Below the pieces are notes generated by a model. That model was not told the DNA's origin, ran no database searches, and saw only the letters and a program-made list of their open reading frames with translations. A stretch of 64,000 nt of DNA from Woeseiaceae bacterium (GTDB lineage: Bacteria; Pseudomonadota; Gammaproteobacteria; Steroidobacterales; Woeseiaceae). Each line of letters begins with the position of its first letter. The stretch's first letter is position 1. Of the stretch, positions 26,917 to 35,829 are shown in pieces. The position numbers and the translations under genes are program-made. Location: assembly GCA_021773115.1 (NCBI GenBank), contig JAJFKS010000033.1:248001-312000 (forward strand), in the 5' to 3' direction.

Positions 26917-28569
26917 CTATTGCGTACCAAGTCGCAGCGCGTCGTCGACGATGTCCTGCGCCTCGGAAAGCAGACCGTGCAGATGCTCCTTGCCACTAAA
27001 ACTCTCGGCGTAAATCTTGTAGATGTCCTCAGTGCCGGACGGCCGCGCGGCGAACCAGCCGCTAGCGGTGACAACCTTGATGCCGCCGATTGGCGCATCG
27101 TTGCCCGGTGCGCGATCGAGCACCTGCTCGATTTTCTCGCCGCCGAGTTGTGTGATCCGCACCTGTTGCGGTGAGAGTTTCGACAGCGCCTTTTTCTGTG
27201 CCGGTGTCGCGGGCGCTTCCACCCGATCGTAAACAGGCTCGCCGAACTCACGCGTTAAATCGCAATACAGCTCGCCCGGATCGCGGCCTTCACGCGCAGT
27301 GATTTCTGCGGCTAGCAAGGCCGGAACGATACCGTCTTTGTCGGTCGTCCAGACACTGCTGTCACGCCGCAGAAACGTCGCGCCCGCGCTCTCTTCACCG
27401 CCGAATCCGAGCGACCCGTCAAGCAAACCATCGGCGAACCACTTGAAGCCGACCGGCACCTCATGGAGCTTGCGTCCGAGCTTCGCCGCGACACGATCGA
27501 TCATCTGGCTGCTCACGACGGTTTTTCCGACGGCCACTTGCGCGTGCCATTCCGATCGATGCTGAAACAGGTAGTAAATTGCGACGGCGAGATAATGATT
27601 CGGCGGCAGCAGACCCGAACCCCGCGTAACGATACCGTGTCGATCGTGATCGGTATCGCAGGCGAAGGCGATGTCGAATTGATTTTTCAGGCCGATCAAA
27701 CCCTGCATCGCATAGGACGATGACGGGTCCATGCGAATCCGACCGTCCCAGTCGACGGTCATGAACCGAAAAGTGGGATCGACATCCTTATTCACCACCG
27801 TGAGCTTCAAATCATAGCGCTCCGCAATCGCCGCCCAATAGTGAACGCCGGCACCACCTAGCGGATCCACGCCCATGCTGATATTCGCACCACCAATCGC
27901 GTCAAGGTCAAGCACGCTATCGAGATCGTTAACGTAGGCGCTCAGGTAATCGTGCCGGTGCGTCGTGGCCGCACGCAAGGCCTGTTTGAACGGCATTCTC
28001 TTCACGCCCTGCAGGGCGTCTTTCAATAAAGTGTTCGCCCTTTTCTCGATCCAGCCAGTAATGCCGGTATCGGCCGGCCCGCCAGTGGGAGGATTGTATT
28101 TATAGCCGCCGCTGTCGGGCGGATTGTGTGACGGCGTGATCACGATGCCGTCGGCCAGTCCGCTGTCGCGGCCCCGATTGTGAACAAGAATGGCGTGCGA
28201 AACAGCGGGGGTGGGCGTGTATTCATCGTGCTCAGCCAGCATGACGTCCACGCCGTTGGCCGCAAACACTTCGAGCGCACTGGCAAAAGCAGGCTCGGAC
28301 AGCGCGTGCGTGTCAATGCCGAGAAACAGCGGGCCATCAATACCGGCTTGCTTGCGGTACTGACAAATCGCCTGGCTGATCGCAAGCACATGCGCTTCGT
28401 TAAAGCTGTTGTCGAGTGCGGATCCGCGATGTCCCGACGTACCGAACGCGACGCGTTGTGTAGGCTCCGCAAAGTCAGGCACGCCAGTGTAATAGGCCGT
28501 CATCAATCTTGGGATGTTAACCAGCATCTCCGGTGGTGCAGGCTTGCCGGCAAGCGGGTTTGGTTCCAT
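26917..28569 (-). CDS. pgm: Phosphoglucomutase (alpha-D-glucose phosphate-specific)
   Basis: The 550-residue enzyme interconverts glucose 1-phosphate and glucose 6-phosphate. It has the phosphorylated serine in [13 protein letters not shown] (Ser147), the metal-binding loop [10 protein letters not shown], the sugar-binding [13 protein letters not shown], and the phosphate-binding [12 protein letters not shown]. Length and start fit the E. coli Pgm type. Its ATG overlaps the stop of the copper ATPase gene by one base (TAATG), so a carbon-metabolism enzyme is translated as part of a copper operon. Confidence 0.96.
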   Translation of the reverse strand: MEPNPLAGKPAPPEMLVNIPRLMTAYYTGVPDFAEPTQRVAFGTSGHRGSALDNSFNEAHVLAISQAICQYRKQAGIDGPLFLGIDTHALSEPAFASALEVFAANGVDVMLAEHDEYTPTPAVSHAILVHNRGRDSGLADGIVITPSHNPPDSGGYKYNPPTGGPADTGITGWIEKRANTLLKDALQGVKRMPFKQALRAATTHRHDYLSAYVNDLDSVLDLDAIGGANISMGVDPLGGAGVHYWAAIAERYDLKLTVVNKDVDPTFRFMTVDWDGRIRMDPSSSYAMQGLIGLKNQFDIAFACDTDHDRHGIVTRGSGLLPPNHYLAVAIYYLFQHRSEWHAQVAVGKTVVSSQMIDRVAAKLGRKLHEVPVGFKWFADGLLDGSLGFGGEESAGATFLRRDSSVWTTDKDGIVPALLAAEITAREGRDPGELYCDLTREFGEPVYDRVEAPATPAQKKALSKLSPQQVRITQLGGEKIEQVLDRAPGNDAPIGGIKVVTASGWFAARPSGTEDIYKIYAESFSGKEHLHGLLSEAQDIVDDALRLGTQ

Positions 28570-30938
28570 TACGATGTCGCCGAAACGGCGGCGGGCTGGG
28601 GTTGCGGGGCGTTGATGCCGTCAAGACGGGTGCGCTTAAGCAGCAAGGCATTAACCGCCACCAGCGCCGAACTGCCCGACATGGCGAGAGCGGCCACCTC
28701 GGGACTCACGACCAGTGGATAGAAAATCCCCGCCGCCACTGGAAAAGCAATGACGTTATACGCGACGGCCCAGAACAGATTTTGGTGCATCTTGCGCAAG
28801 GTTGCGCGTGACAGCTCAATCGCGCCGAGCACGTCATAGGGATCGCTTTTCATCAGCACCACGTCGGCGCTGTCCATGGCGACGTCGGTGCCGGCACCTA
28901 TGGCAAAACCTACATCCGCCTGCGTCAGGGCCGGGGCGTCGTTGACGCCGTCGCCGACCATCCCGACCTTCTTGCCCTGGGACTGAAGCTCCTTGATCTT
29001 GTCGGCTTTTTGACCGGGCAGCACATCGGCAATTACCGTCTGGATGCCAAGCTCTTTGGCAATCCTCTCAGCGGTAGCCTGGTTGTCGCCGGTGAGCATG
29101 GCGACCTCCACACCCCGCTCGCGCATCTTTTTCACCATCGCCGCCGCCGTCGGTCGTGGTGCATCGGCGATGGAAATCAGTCCCACCAGTTTGCCGCCTT
29201 GAGCAACGTGGACGACCGTTTGTCCACTACCCTGAAGCCGGGCCGCCTCTTCGGCGAGTCCCGCCATGTCGACACGCTCCTCGTCCATCAAGCGGCGGTT
29301 TCCCAGCAGCACGGTCTGGCCCGCCACCTCGGCACGTGCGCCTTTGCCTTCGATGTTCAGAAATTCAGTCAGCGGTGCGGTAGCAAGCCCAGTCGCGCGA
29401 CGCAAAATCGCTTGTGCGAGAGGGTGATCGGAGCCTTGCTCCACCGTGGCCGCCAGACTCAGCACCGCATTCTGGTCGCCCTCGGCTGCGGCCACCTCCA
29501 CCACCTGGGGTTCGCCCATGGTCAGCGTACCGGTCTTGTCACAGACAACAATGTCGAGCCGGGTGGCCTCCTCAAGCGCCGAGGCATTCTTGAACAATAT
29601 TCCGTTCCTGGCGCCGAGACCAGTGCCCACCATCACGGCCATCGGTGTTGCGAGCCCGAGTGCGTCCGGACAAGCGATGACGAACACGGTAATCGTGAGC
29701 GTCACGGCGAACAGCAGACTGGCATTTAGCGCCCAGTACCAAACCCCGAATGTCAGCAGGCCGATGACGATGGCAATGACGACCAGCCACTGTGACGCTT
29801 TGTCGGCCAGCAGTTGCGCCGGCGCTTTGGAATTCTGCGCCTCCTGCACCAATTTAACGATCTGCGCCAGCGCGGTATCGGCGCCGACCTTGGTCGCACG
29901 GTATTTGAAGCTGCCGCTCTTGTTGATTGTGGCGCCGATCACTGTGTCGCCGGGCTTTTTGGCCACCGGCATGGATTCGCCGGTGAGCATCGATTCGTCC
30001 ACCTGCGACTCGCCGTCGAGGACCTCGCCGTCCACCGGAACCTTGTTACCCGGACGGATCACGACGATGTCATCCTTGATCACCTCAGCCGTCGGGATCT
30101 CCAATTCCTGACCGTCACGTATCACGGTGGCCTTCGGCGGTGCGAGATCCATCAGCGAACGAATAGCGTCGGACGCTCCTGCGCGGGCGCGCATCTCCAA
30201 CCAGTGCCCGAGTAGAATGAACACCAGCAGTACGGCCACCGCCGCGAAGAACTGTACGCCGTCGAAAAAGAACGTCGCACCGAGACTGAACAGATAGCCC
30301 GTGCCCACCGACAGCACCACCAGCACCGCCATATTGAGAACGCCATTGCGGAGCGCCCGCCACGCGGCAACGAAAAACGGCCAGCTGGGCCAGATGACGG
30401 CAACACTGGCCAACAGAAACAGCCACAGATTGAGCTTCAGGCCGAACGGCGGCGCCGGCGGTGTGAAAATCTCACCCATCGGCGAGTAAATGAAGATCGG
30501 CACAGTGAACAACAGGCAAATCCAGAAGCGCTTGCGCATATCGCGCACCATGGCCTGCATATCCATACTGCCGCCATGGCCCATCTCGTGCGCCATGGCC
30601 GTCGCATCGTCACCGCCAGCGTCGGTCCCGGTGTGCGCGGCATGGTGGTGATGTTCGTCGACGCCCGGGCCCGCCGTCCGTGTTCCATCGGGGGAATCGC
30701 CGGGTGTGCAAACATGTTTCGGCGTCAGTTCACCGCGGCAGTGAAAACCGCATTCGTGTATTTTTGCCTGGATCGCTTTGAGATCGGTGACATTGTCGTC
30801 GTAGCTGACGGTCGCGCTGCCGGCGACATAGTTAACGTCGGCTTTGTGCACGCCGGGTAGACGCATCAGTTGCTTTTCGACACCCGCCGCGCTCAGAGCG
30901 GAAATCAGTCCCGCGACTTCTACTATCGATTTAGTCAT
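28569..30938 (-). CDS. Copper-transporting P1B-type ATPase with CPD motif
   Basis: The 789-residue pump has an N-terminal ferredoxin-like metal-binding fold that has lost its CxxC ([14 protein letters not shown]), a His/Met-rich linker ([21 protein letters not shown]), and eight membrane helices. The transmembrane metal motif is CPD ([12 protein letters not shown], residues 423-425) instead of CPC or CPH. The phosphorylated Asp is in [12 protein letters not shown] (467-471), and [10 protein letters not shown] is the hinge. These features place it among copper pumps of the CopB-like or silver-type branches; the exact ion is uncertain. It is followed by pgm with a 1-base overlap. Confidence 0.93.
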   Translation of the reverse strand: MTKSIVEVAGLISALSAAGVEKQLMRLPGVHKADVNYVAGSATVSYDDNVTDLKAIQAKIHECGFHCRGELTPKHVCTPGDSPDGTRTAGPGVDEHHHHAAHTGTDAGGDDATAMAHEMGHGGSMDMQAMVRDMRKRFWICLLFTVPIFIYSPMGEIFTPPAPPFGLKLNLWLFLLASVAVIWPSWPFFVAAWRALRNGVLNMAVLVVLSVGTGYLFSLGATFFFDGVQFFAAVAVLLVFILLGHWLEMRARAGASDAIRSLMDLAPPKATVIRDGQELEIPTAEVIKDDIVVIRPGNKVPVDGEVLDGESQVDESMLTGESMPVAKKPGDTVIGATINKSGSFKYRATKVGADTALAQIVKLVQEAQNSKAPAQLLADKASQWLVVIAIVIGLLTFGVWYWALNASLLFAVTLTITVFVIACPDALGLATPMAVMVGTGLGARNGILFKNASALEEATRLDIVVCDKTGTLTMGEPQVVEVAAAEGDQNAVLSLAATVEQGSDHPLAQAILRRATGLATAPLTEFLNIEGKGARAEVAGQTVLLGNRRLMDEERVDMAGLAEEAARLQGSGQTVVHVAQGGKLVGLISIADAPRPTAAAMVKKMRERGVEVAMLTGDNQATAERIAKELGIQTVIADVLPGQKADKIKELQSQGKKVGMVGDGVNDAPALTQADVGFAIGAGTDVAMDSADVVLMKSDPYDVLGAIELSRATLRKMHQNLFWAVAYNVIAFPVAAGIFYPLVVSPEVAALAMSGSSALVAVNALLLKRTRLDGINAPQPQPAAVSATS

Positions 30939-30956
30939 GTTTATTCCATTCGCCGG

Positions 30957-31142
30957 TCAATGCCGGTGTTTTTGCTGTTGGTCGTTACGCTCCGCAGCTT
31001 CGGAATCATGCTGCGACTCGCTATCGTTGCTGTGACCGCCATGGCTGCCGTGACCGCCGTGACCGCCGTGACCGAATAAATGCATCGCGACAAATGCGAT
31101 GCCGACCACGACCCAAAACCCGTTTTCTATCAGCCAATCCAT
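30957..31142 (-). CDS. Small His/Gly-rich membrane protein (DUF2933-like)
   Basis: This 61-residue protein starts MDWLIENGFWVVVGIAFVAM, one membrane helix, followed by HLFGHGGHGGHGSHGGH and a charged, His-ending tail. GGAG and AGAGG lie upstream of the ATG. It strongly resembles the 51-residue protein at 43085-43240, which also sits beside copper genes. The repeated HGG units could bind copper or nickel at the membrane surface. It is the first gene of the ATPase-pgm operon. Confidence 0.75.
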   Translation of the reverse strand: MDWLIENGFWVVVGIAFVAMHLFGHGGHGGHGSHGGHSNDSESQHDSEAAERNDQQQKHRH

Positions 31143-31222
31143 AATAAGCCTCTACTCCGACCGTTTTCGCCGGTAATCAGGACGATACCCGCTTCTTTTT
31201 TCATGTCGCAACCCTTGTTGCG
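31130..31222 (-). other. Upstream 24-codon frame and hairpin in the ATPase operon leader
   Basis: A frame encoding MKKEAGIVLITGENG... (31130-31204) overlaps the start of the DUF2933-like gene in another frame, so its translation would influence that gene. The hairpin CGCAAC-AAGG-GTTGCG (31207-31222) lies just before its ATG. It may be a leader peptide or coincidence. Confidence 0.35.
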
Positions 31223-31305
31223 TGGCGACCAGAACGTCATCGGCAGGACAGTCTGGATGCAGACGATTCTCGGGAATGGCCGTGCTAACCCGGGTACCGT
31301 ACTGA

Positions 31306-31337
31306 AGGCTACAACCTGCACCCAACTGTCAGGTCAA
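31306..31337 (-). promoter_or_regulatory. Regulon promoter 4 (copper ATPase-pgm operon)
   Basis: -35 TTGACC and -10 TAGCCT are 20 bp apart. The spacer TGACAGTTGGGTGCAGGTTG differs by one base from that of the divergent promoter at 31454. The 487-base interval 31143-31629 contains this promoter pair and leaders, and no other gene. Confidence 0.65.
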
Positions 31338-31453
31338 GGAAGAACGATTGCCTGATGCTCCCGGTCTCACCTGTAAACCGAAACGACAGATGCCGCACCG
31401 CGATTGGATGACGGCCCGAGTGCACTCGTGTCTCCCGACCTGCGCGCGAGCCG

Positions 31454-31485
31454 TTGACCTGACAGTTGGGTACAGGTTGTATGCT
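31454..31485 (+). promoter_or_regulatory. Regulon promoter 5 (esterase gene)
   Basis: -35 TTGACC and -10 TATGCT are 20 bp apart with spacer TGACAGTTGGGTACAGGTTG. It is divergent from promoter 4, with 116 bases between the two -35 boxes, and nearly identical to it. Confidence 0.65.
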
Positions 31486-31559
31486 ATGCCTCAACAACGG
31501 GATATGACGCTGGTGGGTGTGGCTGATGCTGCCTGGCTTGGCCCCGCTCGACGCTCCGC

Positions 31560-31580
31560 GCGCGGCATCGGATGCCGCGC
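31560..31580 (+). other. Strong hairpin in the esterase leader
   Basis: GCGCGGCAT-CGG-ATGCCGCGC is a perfect 9-bp stem about 50 bases before the start codon. No T-run follows. It may protect or control the leader. Confidence 0.4.
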
Positions 31581-31629
31581 AAGAGCAAACAAAAGGCAAC
31601 ACTGACATGCAAACCGACCGGCGACAGCG

Positions 31630-32652
31630 ATGACACCGACCACACCGGTACAGCACTCGGAGATCGAGCTACAGGTTTACTATCCAGTGAGCGACGGCCG
31701 TATCGTGTTGCATTGCGATTCGGATTGGGACGCTGATATCGAAGCCGACGAAATCCGCGACCAAGGTCAATGCTCGACGTTCAGACTGCGGTTCGACACG
31801 CCGTTTCGCTACTTGAAGCCCGTATGGGTGCGTGATAATTCGCGACATTGGGCGCGGGGCGAAAATTATCTGGTTCTGGCGCATGGCGAGCGCACGCGCC
31901 GCATTTATCCCTACTTTCTCAGGGACGACGGCTGCACCGTCTGCGACATCGAGCGAATGACATCAGCCGAGTCCTCCGCCCACTATGCTTTTCGGGTGTT
32001 TACGCCGCCGGGCTACCATGAGAACACCCTGAAGCGTTATCCCGTCCTGTATTTGCAGGATGGTCAAAACGTCTTCTTTCCCAGCGAGTCCTTTAGTGGT
32101 GCGGACTGGCGAATCCCGGAAACGCTGTCTTTGCTGAACGACATCAATTTGATCGATAAAGTCATTGCGGTCGGCATCTACCCGAATGACAGGGAACAAG
32201 ATTACACGCAGCCCGGCTATGAGGCCTACGGACGCTTCCTGGCCGGCCAACTAAAGCCGCGGATAGACAGCGTCTTTCGCACATTGTCCGACGCTCGCAA
32301 CACCGCGATCATGGGTTCATCGCTCGGCGGCGTCGCGTCGCTTTTTGTGGCGTGGCAGTGGCCGAAACTGTTTGGCAAGGTGGCCTGCCTGTCGAGCACC
32401 TTCGGCTGGCGAGATGACTTGCACACCCGCATCGCCGCCGACCAGCCGCGAGACATTCGCATATACCTCGACAGCGGCTGGCCGCAGGATAACTACGAGG
32501 TCACTCGTGACATGCAGGCGTTGCTCTTGAGCCGTGGCTATTCGTTTGGCCAGGATCTGCAGTACTTTGTGTTTCCTGGCTCCGCACACAACGAAAAAGC
32601 CTGGGCGCTGCGCAGCCATATTCCCTGCCAGTTCCTGTTCGCTGATCGGTGA
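31630..32652 (+). CDS. Putative alpha/beta-fold esterase (enterochelin esterase-like)
   Basis: The 340-residue protein has an N-terminal beta-rich region (possibly a degenerate carbohydrate-binding fold) and a C-terminal PF00756-type esterase domain. This contains VFTPPGYHE..YPVLYLQDGQNVF, the nucleophile elbow AIMGSSLGGVAS, and a catalytic His in FPGSAHNEKAW. There is no signal peptide, so it acts in the cytoplasm. The substrate may be a siderophore ester, a carbohydrate ester or another small ester. It is transcribed divergently from the copper ATPase operon from a matching promoter. The ribosome site is poor. Confidence 0.8.
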   Translation: MTPTTPVQHSEIELQVYYPVSDGRIVLHCDSDWDADIEADEIRDQGQCSTFRLRFDTPFRYLKPVWVRDNSRHWARGENYLVLAHGERTRRIYPYFLRDDGCTVCDIERMTSAESSAHYAFRVFTPPGYHENTLKRYPVLYLQDGQNVFFPSESFSGADWRIPETLSLLNDINLIDKVIAVGIYPNDREQDYTQPGYEAYGRFLAGQLKPRIDSVFRTLSDARNTAIMGSSLGGVASLFVAWQWPKLFGKVACLSSTFGWRDDLHTRIAADQPRDIRIYLDSGWPQDNYEVTRDMQALLLSRGYSFGQDLQYFVFPGSAHNEKAWALRSHIPCQFLFADR

Positions 32653-32670
32653 TCGGTGATCGGTGATCGT
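32644..32670 (+). repeat. Tandem heptamer GATCGGT, 3.7 copies
   Basis: Three full copies and a partial copy of GATCGGT run across the esterase stop codon, which lies within the second copy boundary. Slippage here could change the protein's last residues. Confidence 0.8.
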
Positions 32671-32713
32671 CCATCGACATTGACGCTACACGAGCTTCGC
32701 ACAGCCGCCCGAG

Positions 32714-32911
32714 TTACCCCTGTCTCAAACCATGTTGCCGATGCGTTCGGATGTATTGCTCCGGATTGCCTTCGAAGGTTTGTCGGCACGCCGGGGCACA
32801 AAAATAGTAGGCCTTACCGCGGTACACGAATTCCTCGAGTGCCGTCTTACGGCTAATCTCCATACCGCACACCGGATCTTTGTAAGCTCTTTGATCTTCT
32901 GGGTGTTTCAC
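32714..32911 (-). CDS. YHS-domain protein
   Basis: A GTG start (VKHPEDQRAYK) preceded by AAAGGAG gives 65 residues; the track's upstream ATG lacks a ribosome site. The protein is a bare YHS domain with DPVCGMEISRKTA and AYYFCAPACRQTFEGNPEQY, giving the expected Cys pattern. YHS domains bind copper or other heavy metals and are often fused to CopA. It is the last gene of the glgC-CBM48-YHS operon. Confidence 0.88.
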   Translation of the reverse strand: MKHPEDQRAYKDPVCGMEISRKTALEEFVYRGKAYYFCAPACRQTFEGNPEQYIRTHRQHGLRQG

Positions 32912-32983
32912 CGCTGGTCTCCTTTGCAGAGATTCAAGCACGACCGGACAGCGCGTCAATGACTTCAGGCTGGCAGGCACGAT

Positions 32984-33295
32984 TCATTGGGCTGGCACTT
33001 CGACGACAGAGTTGTCGCTGCCAAAAGGCGATGACACGTAACCGTCTGCCTCAGCGTCGTTCTCCCAGATCGAACCATCAATGACATAACGAAACTGATA
33101 GGAATCGCCGCACGGCAGCTTGACCGCTGTCGCAAAACCGCCCTTTTTGCGGCGCTTCATCGGATTGGCCTCGTCATTCCAGCCATTGAATTCACCGACC
33201 AACGAAACGCTTTCTGCCGCCTCCGCGGCACCGTGGTCAATCGAGAAACTAACTTTGCACGTCTTGTTGTCCGCCAAATACTGTTTCTTGAACAT
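32984..33295 (-). CDS. CBM48 (isoamylase N-terminal domain) glycogen-binding protein
   Basis: The 103-residue protein is a single early-set/CBM48 domain: VSLVGEFNGWNDEANPMKRR and SYQFRYVIDGSIWENDAEAD. Such free-standing domains resemble the glycogen-binding part of AMPK beta and may tether enzymes to glycogen. GAGGAG precedes the ATG. It lies between glgC and the YHS gene, supporting a glycogen role. Confidence 0.9.
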   Translation of the reverse strand: MFKKQYLADNKTCKVSFSIDHGAAEAAESVSLVGEFNGWNDEANPMKRRKKGGFATAVKLPCGDSYQFRYVIDGSIWENDAEADGYVSSPFGSDNSVVEVPAQ

Positions 33296-33401
33296 GATTG
33301 TCTCCTCTATCCATTTTCAGAACGCTGTTCCTCAAGGCAGTCAAGCGGCCACCCAGACACACAGCTCTGTTTGCATGGTATGGCCGCCTCTTTTACTGCG
33401 G

Positions 33402-34709
33402 TCAGGTGGCTGTCTGTCGCAACTCCTGGTGTATCGCTGGCCGGGTTCTCGGATCACGCAGTCGCGTGCTGCGCGGTGCATAAGTGGCAAAGTTTGTGTC
33501 TGCGGTAACCAGTATTGGCACGTCACCACCGGCGCCTCGGTTGCTCGCCTCAATCACGGTACCGGCCGGTACGCGGACCCCTGCATCAACAATGACGCCG
33601 CTCAACCGACAGTCACGACCGATTACAACATTCGGCAGAATCACCGCGTTCGAGACCGTCGCATTGGGCGCGACCGTCGCCTGGCTAAACAGGACCGAGC
33701 GACTCACCGTCGCCTGCTCGAACTGGCAGTCACCGGCAAGCAACGCATTGACAACCCGTCCGGGCCAGTCCATCTGCGTTGCATACCCAGGTGGGCGATG
33801 ACGATATCCGCGGCGCGGCCACACCGGCCAGTCGGCGTCATCGAGGTGGAACCCCGAAATGCCGTCCAGCAGTTCCATATGCGTTCGCCAATAGGCGGAC
33901 ACGGTTCCGACGTCACGCCAGTAGCCGCCACCGACGGCCGCGTCACGAGTAAACGGATACGCACAGATCTTAAGCGCGCCGATTAGCTGCGGAATGATGT
34001 CGCGGCCGAAATCGTGGCTTGAGCTCGCAATGTTTGCGTCCTCTGCCAGCAATTGCCCCAGGCAATCGCGGTTGAACACATAGATGCCCATCGATCCCAG
34101 TGCGCGATCTGGCTGCCCGGGCAAGGCTTCGGGATTGCTCGGCTTCTCCGTAAATCGAACGATGCGGTTCGTGCTGTCAACGGACATCACGCCGAACTGG
34201 CTCGCTTCGGCAATCGGGATCTCTACACACCCAATCGTGACATCGGCTCCGGAACGTACGTGTTGTTCGAGCATCGTCCGGTAGTCCATCTTGTACACGT
34301 GATCGCCCGCGAGGATCAGCACCCGCTCAGGGTTCATGGCTTCGACTTTCTCCCAGTTCTGGAACACCGCGTCGGCGGTGCCGCGATAACCAGCACCGTT
34401 GGGCACCGAATCGGCACGCCACGGCTCGATAAAACCCTGCGCGTCTGTAACGGTGTGACACCACACTTGCCGCAGGTGGTTGACGAGCGACGTATCCCGG
34501 TATTGCGTTGCAATGCCGACGCGGTCAATACCGGAGTTGACGCAATTCGATAACGAGAAGTCGATGGTCCGATACGCTCCACCGAATGGCAGCGCGGGTT
34601 TACACTCACGCCGGGTCAGGGCGCCGAGGCGTGTTCCCTTGCCGCCAGCCAACACCACCGCAGCCGTCTCTTTGGACAGTTGTGACGACCCAATGGCACC
34701 GCGGTTCAT
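33402..34709 (-). CDS. glgC: Glucose-1-phosphate adenylyltransferase
   Basis: The enzyme makes ADP-glucose, the committed step of glycogen synthesis. The ATG at 34709 (MNRGAIGSSQ) gives 435 residues; the track uses TTG 8 codons upstream. It has the nucleotide loop VLAGGKGTRLGALT, the RRECKPALPFGG activator and substrate stretch, AGDHVYKMDY, FTEKPSNP with the glucose-1-phosphate lysine, and a C-terminal left-handed beta-helix. A 39-codon frame with a good ribosome site overlaps its start. Confidence 0.96.
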   Translation of the reverse strand: MNRGAIGSSQLSKETAAVVLAGGKGTRLGALTRRECKPALPFGGAYRTIDFSLSNCVNSGIDRVGIATQYRDTSLVNHLRQVWCHTVTDAQGFIEPWRADSVPNGAGYRGTADAVFQNWEKVEAMNPERVLILAGDHVYKMDYRTMLEQHVRSGADVTIGCVEIPIAEASQFGVMSVDSTNRIVRFTEKPSNPEALPGQPDRALGSMGIYVFNRDCLGQLLAEDANIASSSHDFGRDIIPQLIGALKICAYPFTRDAAVGGGYWRDVGTVSAYWRTHMELLDGISGFHLDDADWPVWPRRGYRHRPPGYATQMDWPGRVVNALLAGDCQFEQATVSRSVLFSQATVAPNATVSNAVILPNVVIGRDCRLSGVIVDAGVRVPAGTVIEASNRGAGGDVPILVTADTNFATYAPRSTRLRDPRTRPAIHQELRQTAT

Positions 34710-34825
34710 CGAGCAGCCTTGGTCCGGACACAATCCATGATCGCTGTACAGAACCGCCGATTATTGCGGCGACCGAACGCGACGCGGGTATCCGGACGCG
34801 TAGTCCACCAAAGTTTGTTGCACAC
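34706..34825 (-). CDS. Possible leader peptide overlapping the glgC start
   Basis: A GTG preceded at 7 bases by AAGGAG opens a 39-residue frame (VCNKLWWTTRPDTRVAFGRR...) whose TGA overlaps the glgC ATG (ATGA). glgC itself has a weak ribosome site, so translation of the leader could drive it. The peptide is basic and matches nothing I recognise. It may not be a functional protein. Confidence 0.4.
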   Translation of the reverse strand: MCNKLWWTTRPDTRVAFGRRNNRRFCTAIMDCVRTKAAR

Positions 34826-34952
34826 AGGCTTTCTCCTTCATGACCGAACGCGCAAACTAAAACAACTTCGGACCTGGCTCGCGACGCACTCTCATGGAAC
34901 TGTTGGACCGCCGCGACTGATCGTTTTGGCATCCGGTGGTTAACGTTCGGCA

Positions 34953-34984
34953 AGTGTAGGGGGTGTATCCTGCACACAAGTCAA
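34953..34984 (-). promoter_or_regulatory. Regulon promoter 6 (glgC operon)
   Basis: -35 TTGACT and -10 TACACT are 20 bp apart, with TGTGTGC and GGATACA in the spacer as in the nqr promoter. The -35 includes the stop codon of the upstream hydrolase. The leader before glgC would be about 240 bases. Confidence 0.6.
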
Positions 34985-35817
34985 TGGCCATCGACCGTTC
35001 GGGAAACGATGTCATCGATCAGTCTCAAACAGGCCTGTGGCTTGCGCAGGAACGGATGGTGATCCACGCCCGGCATTACCACCACATGCACGCGCGTATT
35101 CTCGGCCGCCAGTCGCTTGACGGCGTCCACCGGCGCCATCAGATCCTGATCACCGTGAATAAACAGCACTCGAATCCGGTGCGGCAGACGCTCCAAGTCT
35201 GCGGCGATGTCATATCGATACACGACCTCCCACAGCGAGGACGTCGATGAACGCCAGGTATGCTTGACCAGATCCTCGGCGACCTCTCGCGGCACGTGAC
35301 GAAGTACATACGGCAACAACCAGCCCAGGACGCGCCGCGTGATGACGCAGGCCATCATCGTCAGGAAAATGTTGGTGTAGAAAACACCGCCTTTAACCGG
35401 ACCCGTACGAAAGTATTCGTAGGCACGCGCTTGCGAGCCGAAGTACGGCATCCCCACAACGATAATGTTCTCGACCTGATCCGAATATCGGGCGGTATAG
35501 GCGACCGTCAGCAAAGCACCTAGCGAGTGACCAATGATCGACACTTTGTCGAACGGCGCCAACACCTTTCGCAGCTCGCTGACATGACGATCGACACTGT
35601 ATTGCGTCCAGGGTTTCGGCGATTCGCCAAAGCCCAACAAGTCCACTAACACGATCCGATAGTGCGCTTGCAACGGCTGTGTTCTCGCCCGCCAGTAACG
35701 TGTGGTGCCGCCGAGCCCCGCGACAAACACCAGGGTCGTCGCACCCTCGCCGTACACTTCCGTGTGCAGCGGCCGACTGCCGTCGTCGCGGTTAAAAAAG
35801 GAAAGCACCCGGGTCAC
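34981..35817 (-). CDS. Alpha/beta hydrolase
   Basis: The GTG start gives 278 residues. The protein has the oxyanion region FVAGLGGTTRYW, the nucleophile elbow IIGHSLGALL, the acid FIHGDQDLMAP and the catalytic His in PGVDHHPF. It is a clear paralog of the hydrolase at 25954-26874 but lacks its N-terminal membrane anchor. It is the last gene of the long operon, 12 bases after the phospholipase D gene. The substrate is unknown; a lipid or lactone is plausible given the neighbours. Confidence 0.85.
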   Translation of the reverse strand: MTRVLSFFNRDDGSRPLHTEVYGEGATTLVFVAGLGGTTRYWRARTQPLQAHYRIVLVDLLGFGESPKPWTQYSVDRHVSELRKVLAPFDKVSIIGHSLGALLTVAYTARYSDQVENIIVVGMPYFGSQARAYEYFRTGPVKGGVFYTNIFLTMMACVITRRVLGWLLPYVLRHVPREVAEDLVKHTWRSSTSSLWEVVYRYDIAADLERLPHRIRVLFIHGDQDLMAPVDAVKRLAAENTRVHVVVMPGVDHHPFLRKPQACLRLIDDIVSRTVDGH

Positions 35818-35829
35818 AGCTATCTCTGC

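Noticed and set aside
31030-31080. TGACCGCCG repeats as a DNA-level repeat array
   Set aside because: They encode the HGG repeats of the small membrane protein and need no other explanation.
34606-34977. 123-residue minus ORF in the glgC leader
   Set aside because: It overlaps glgC in another frame and begins inside the predicted promoter.
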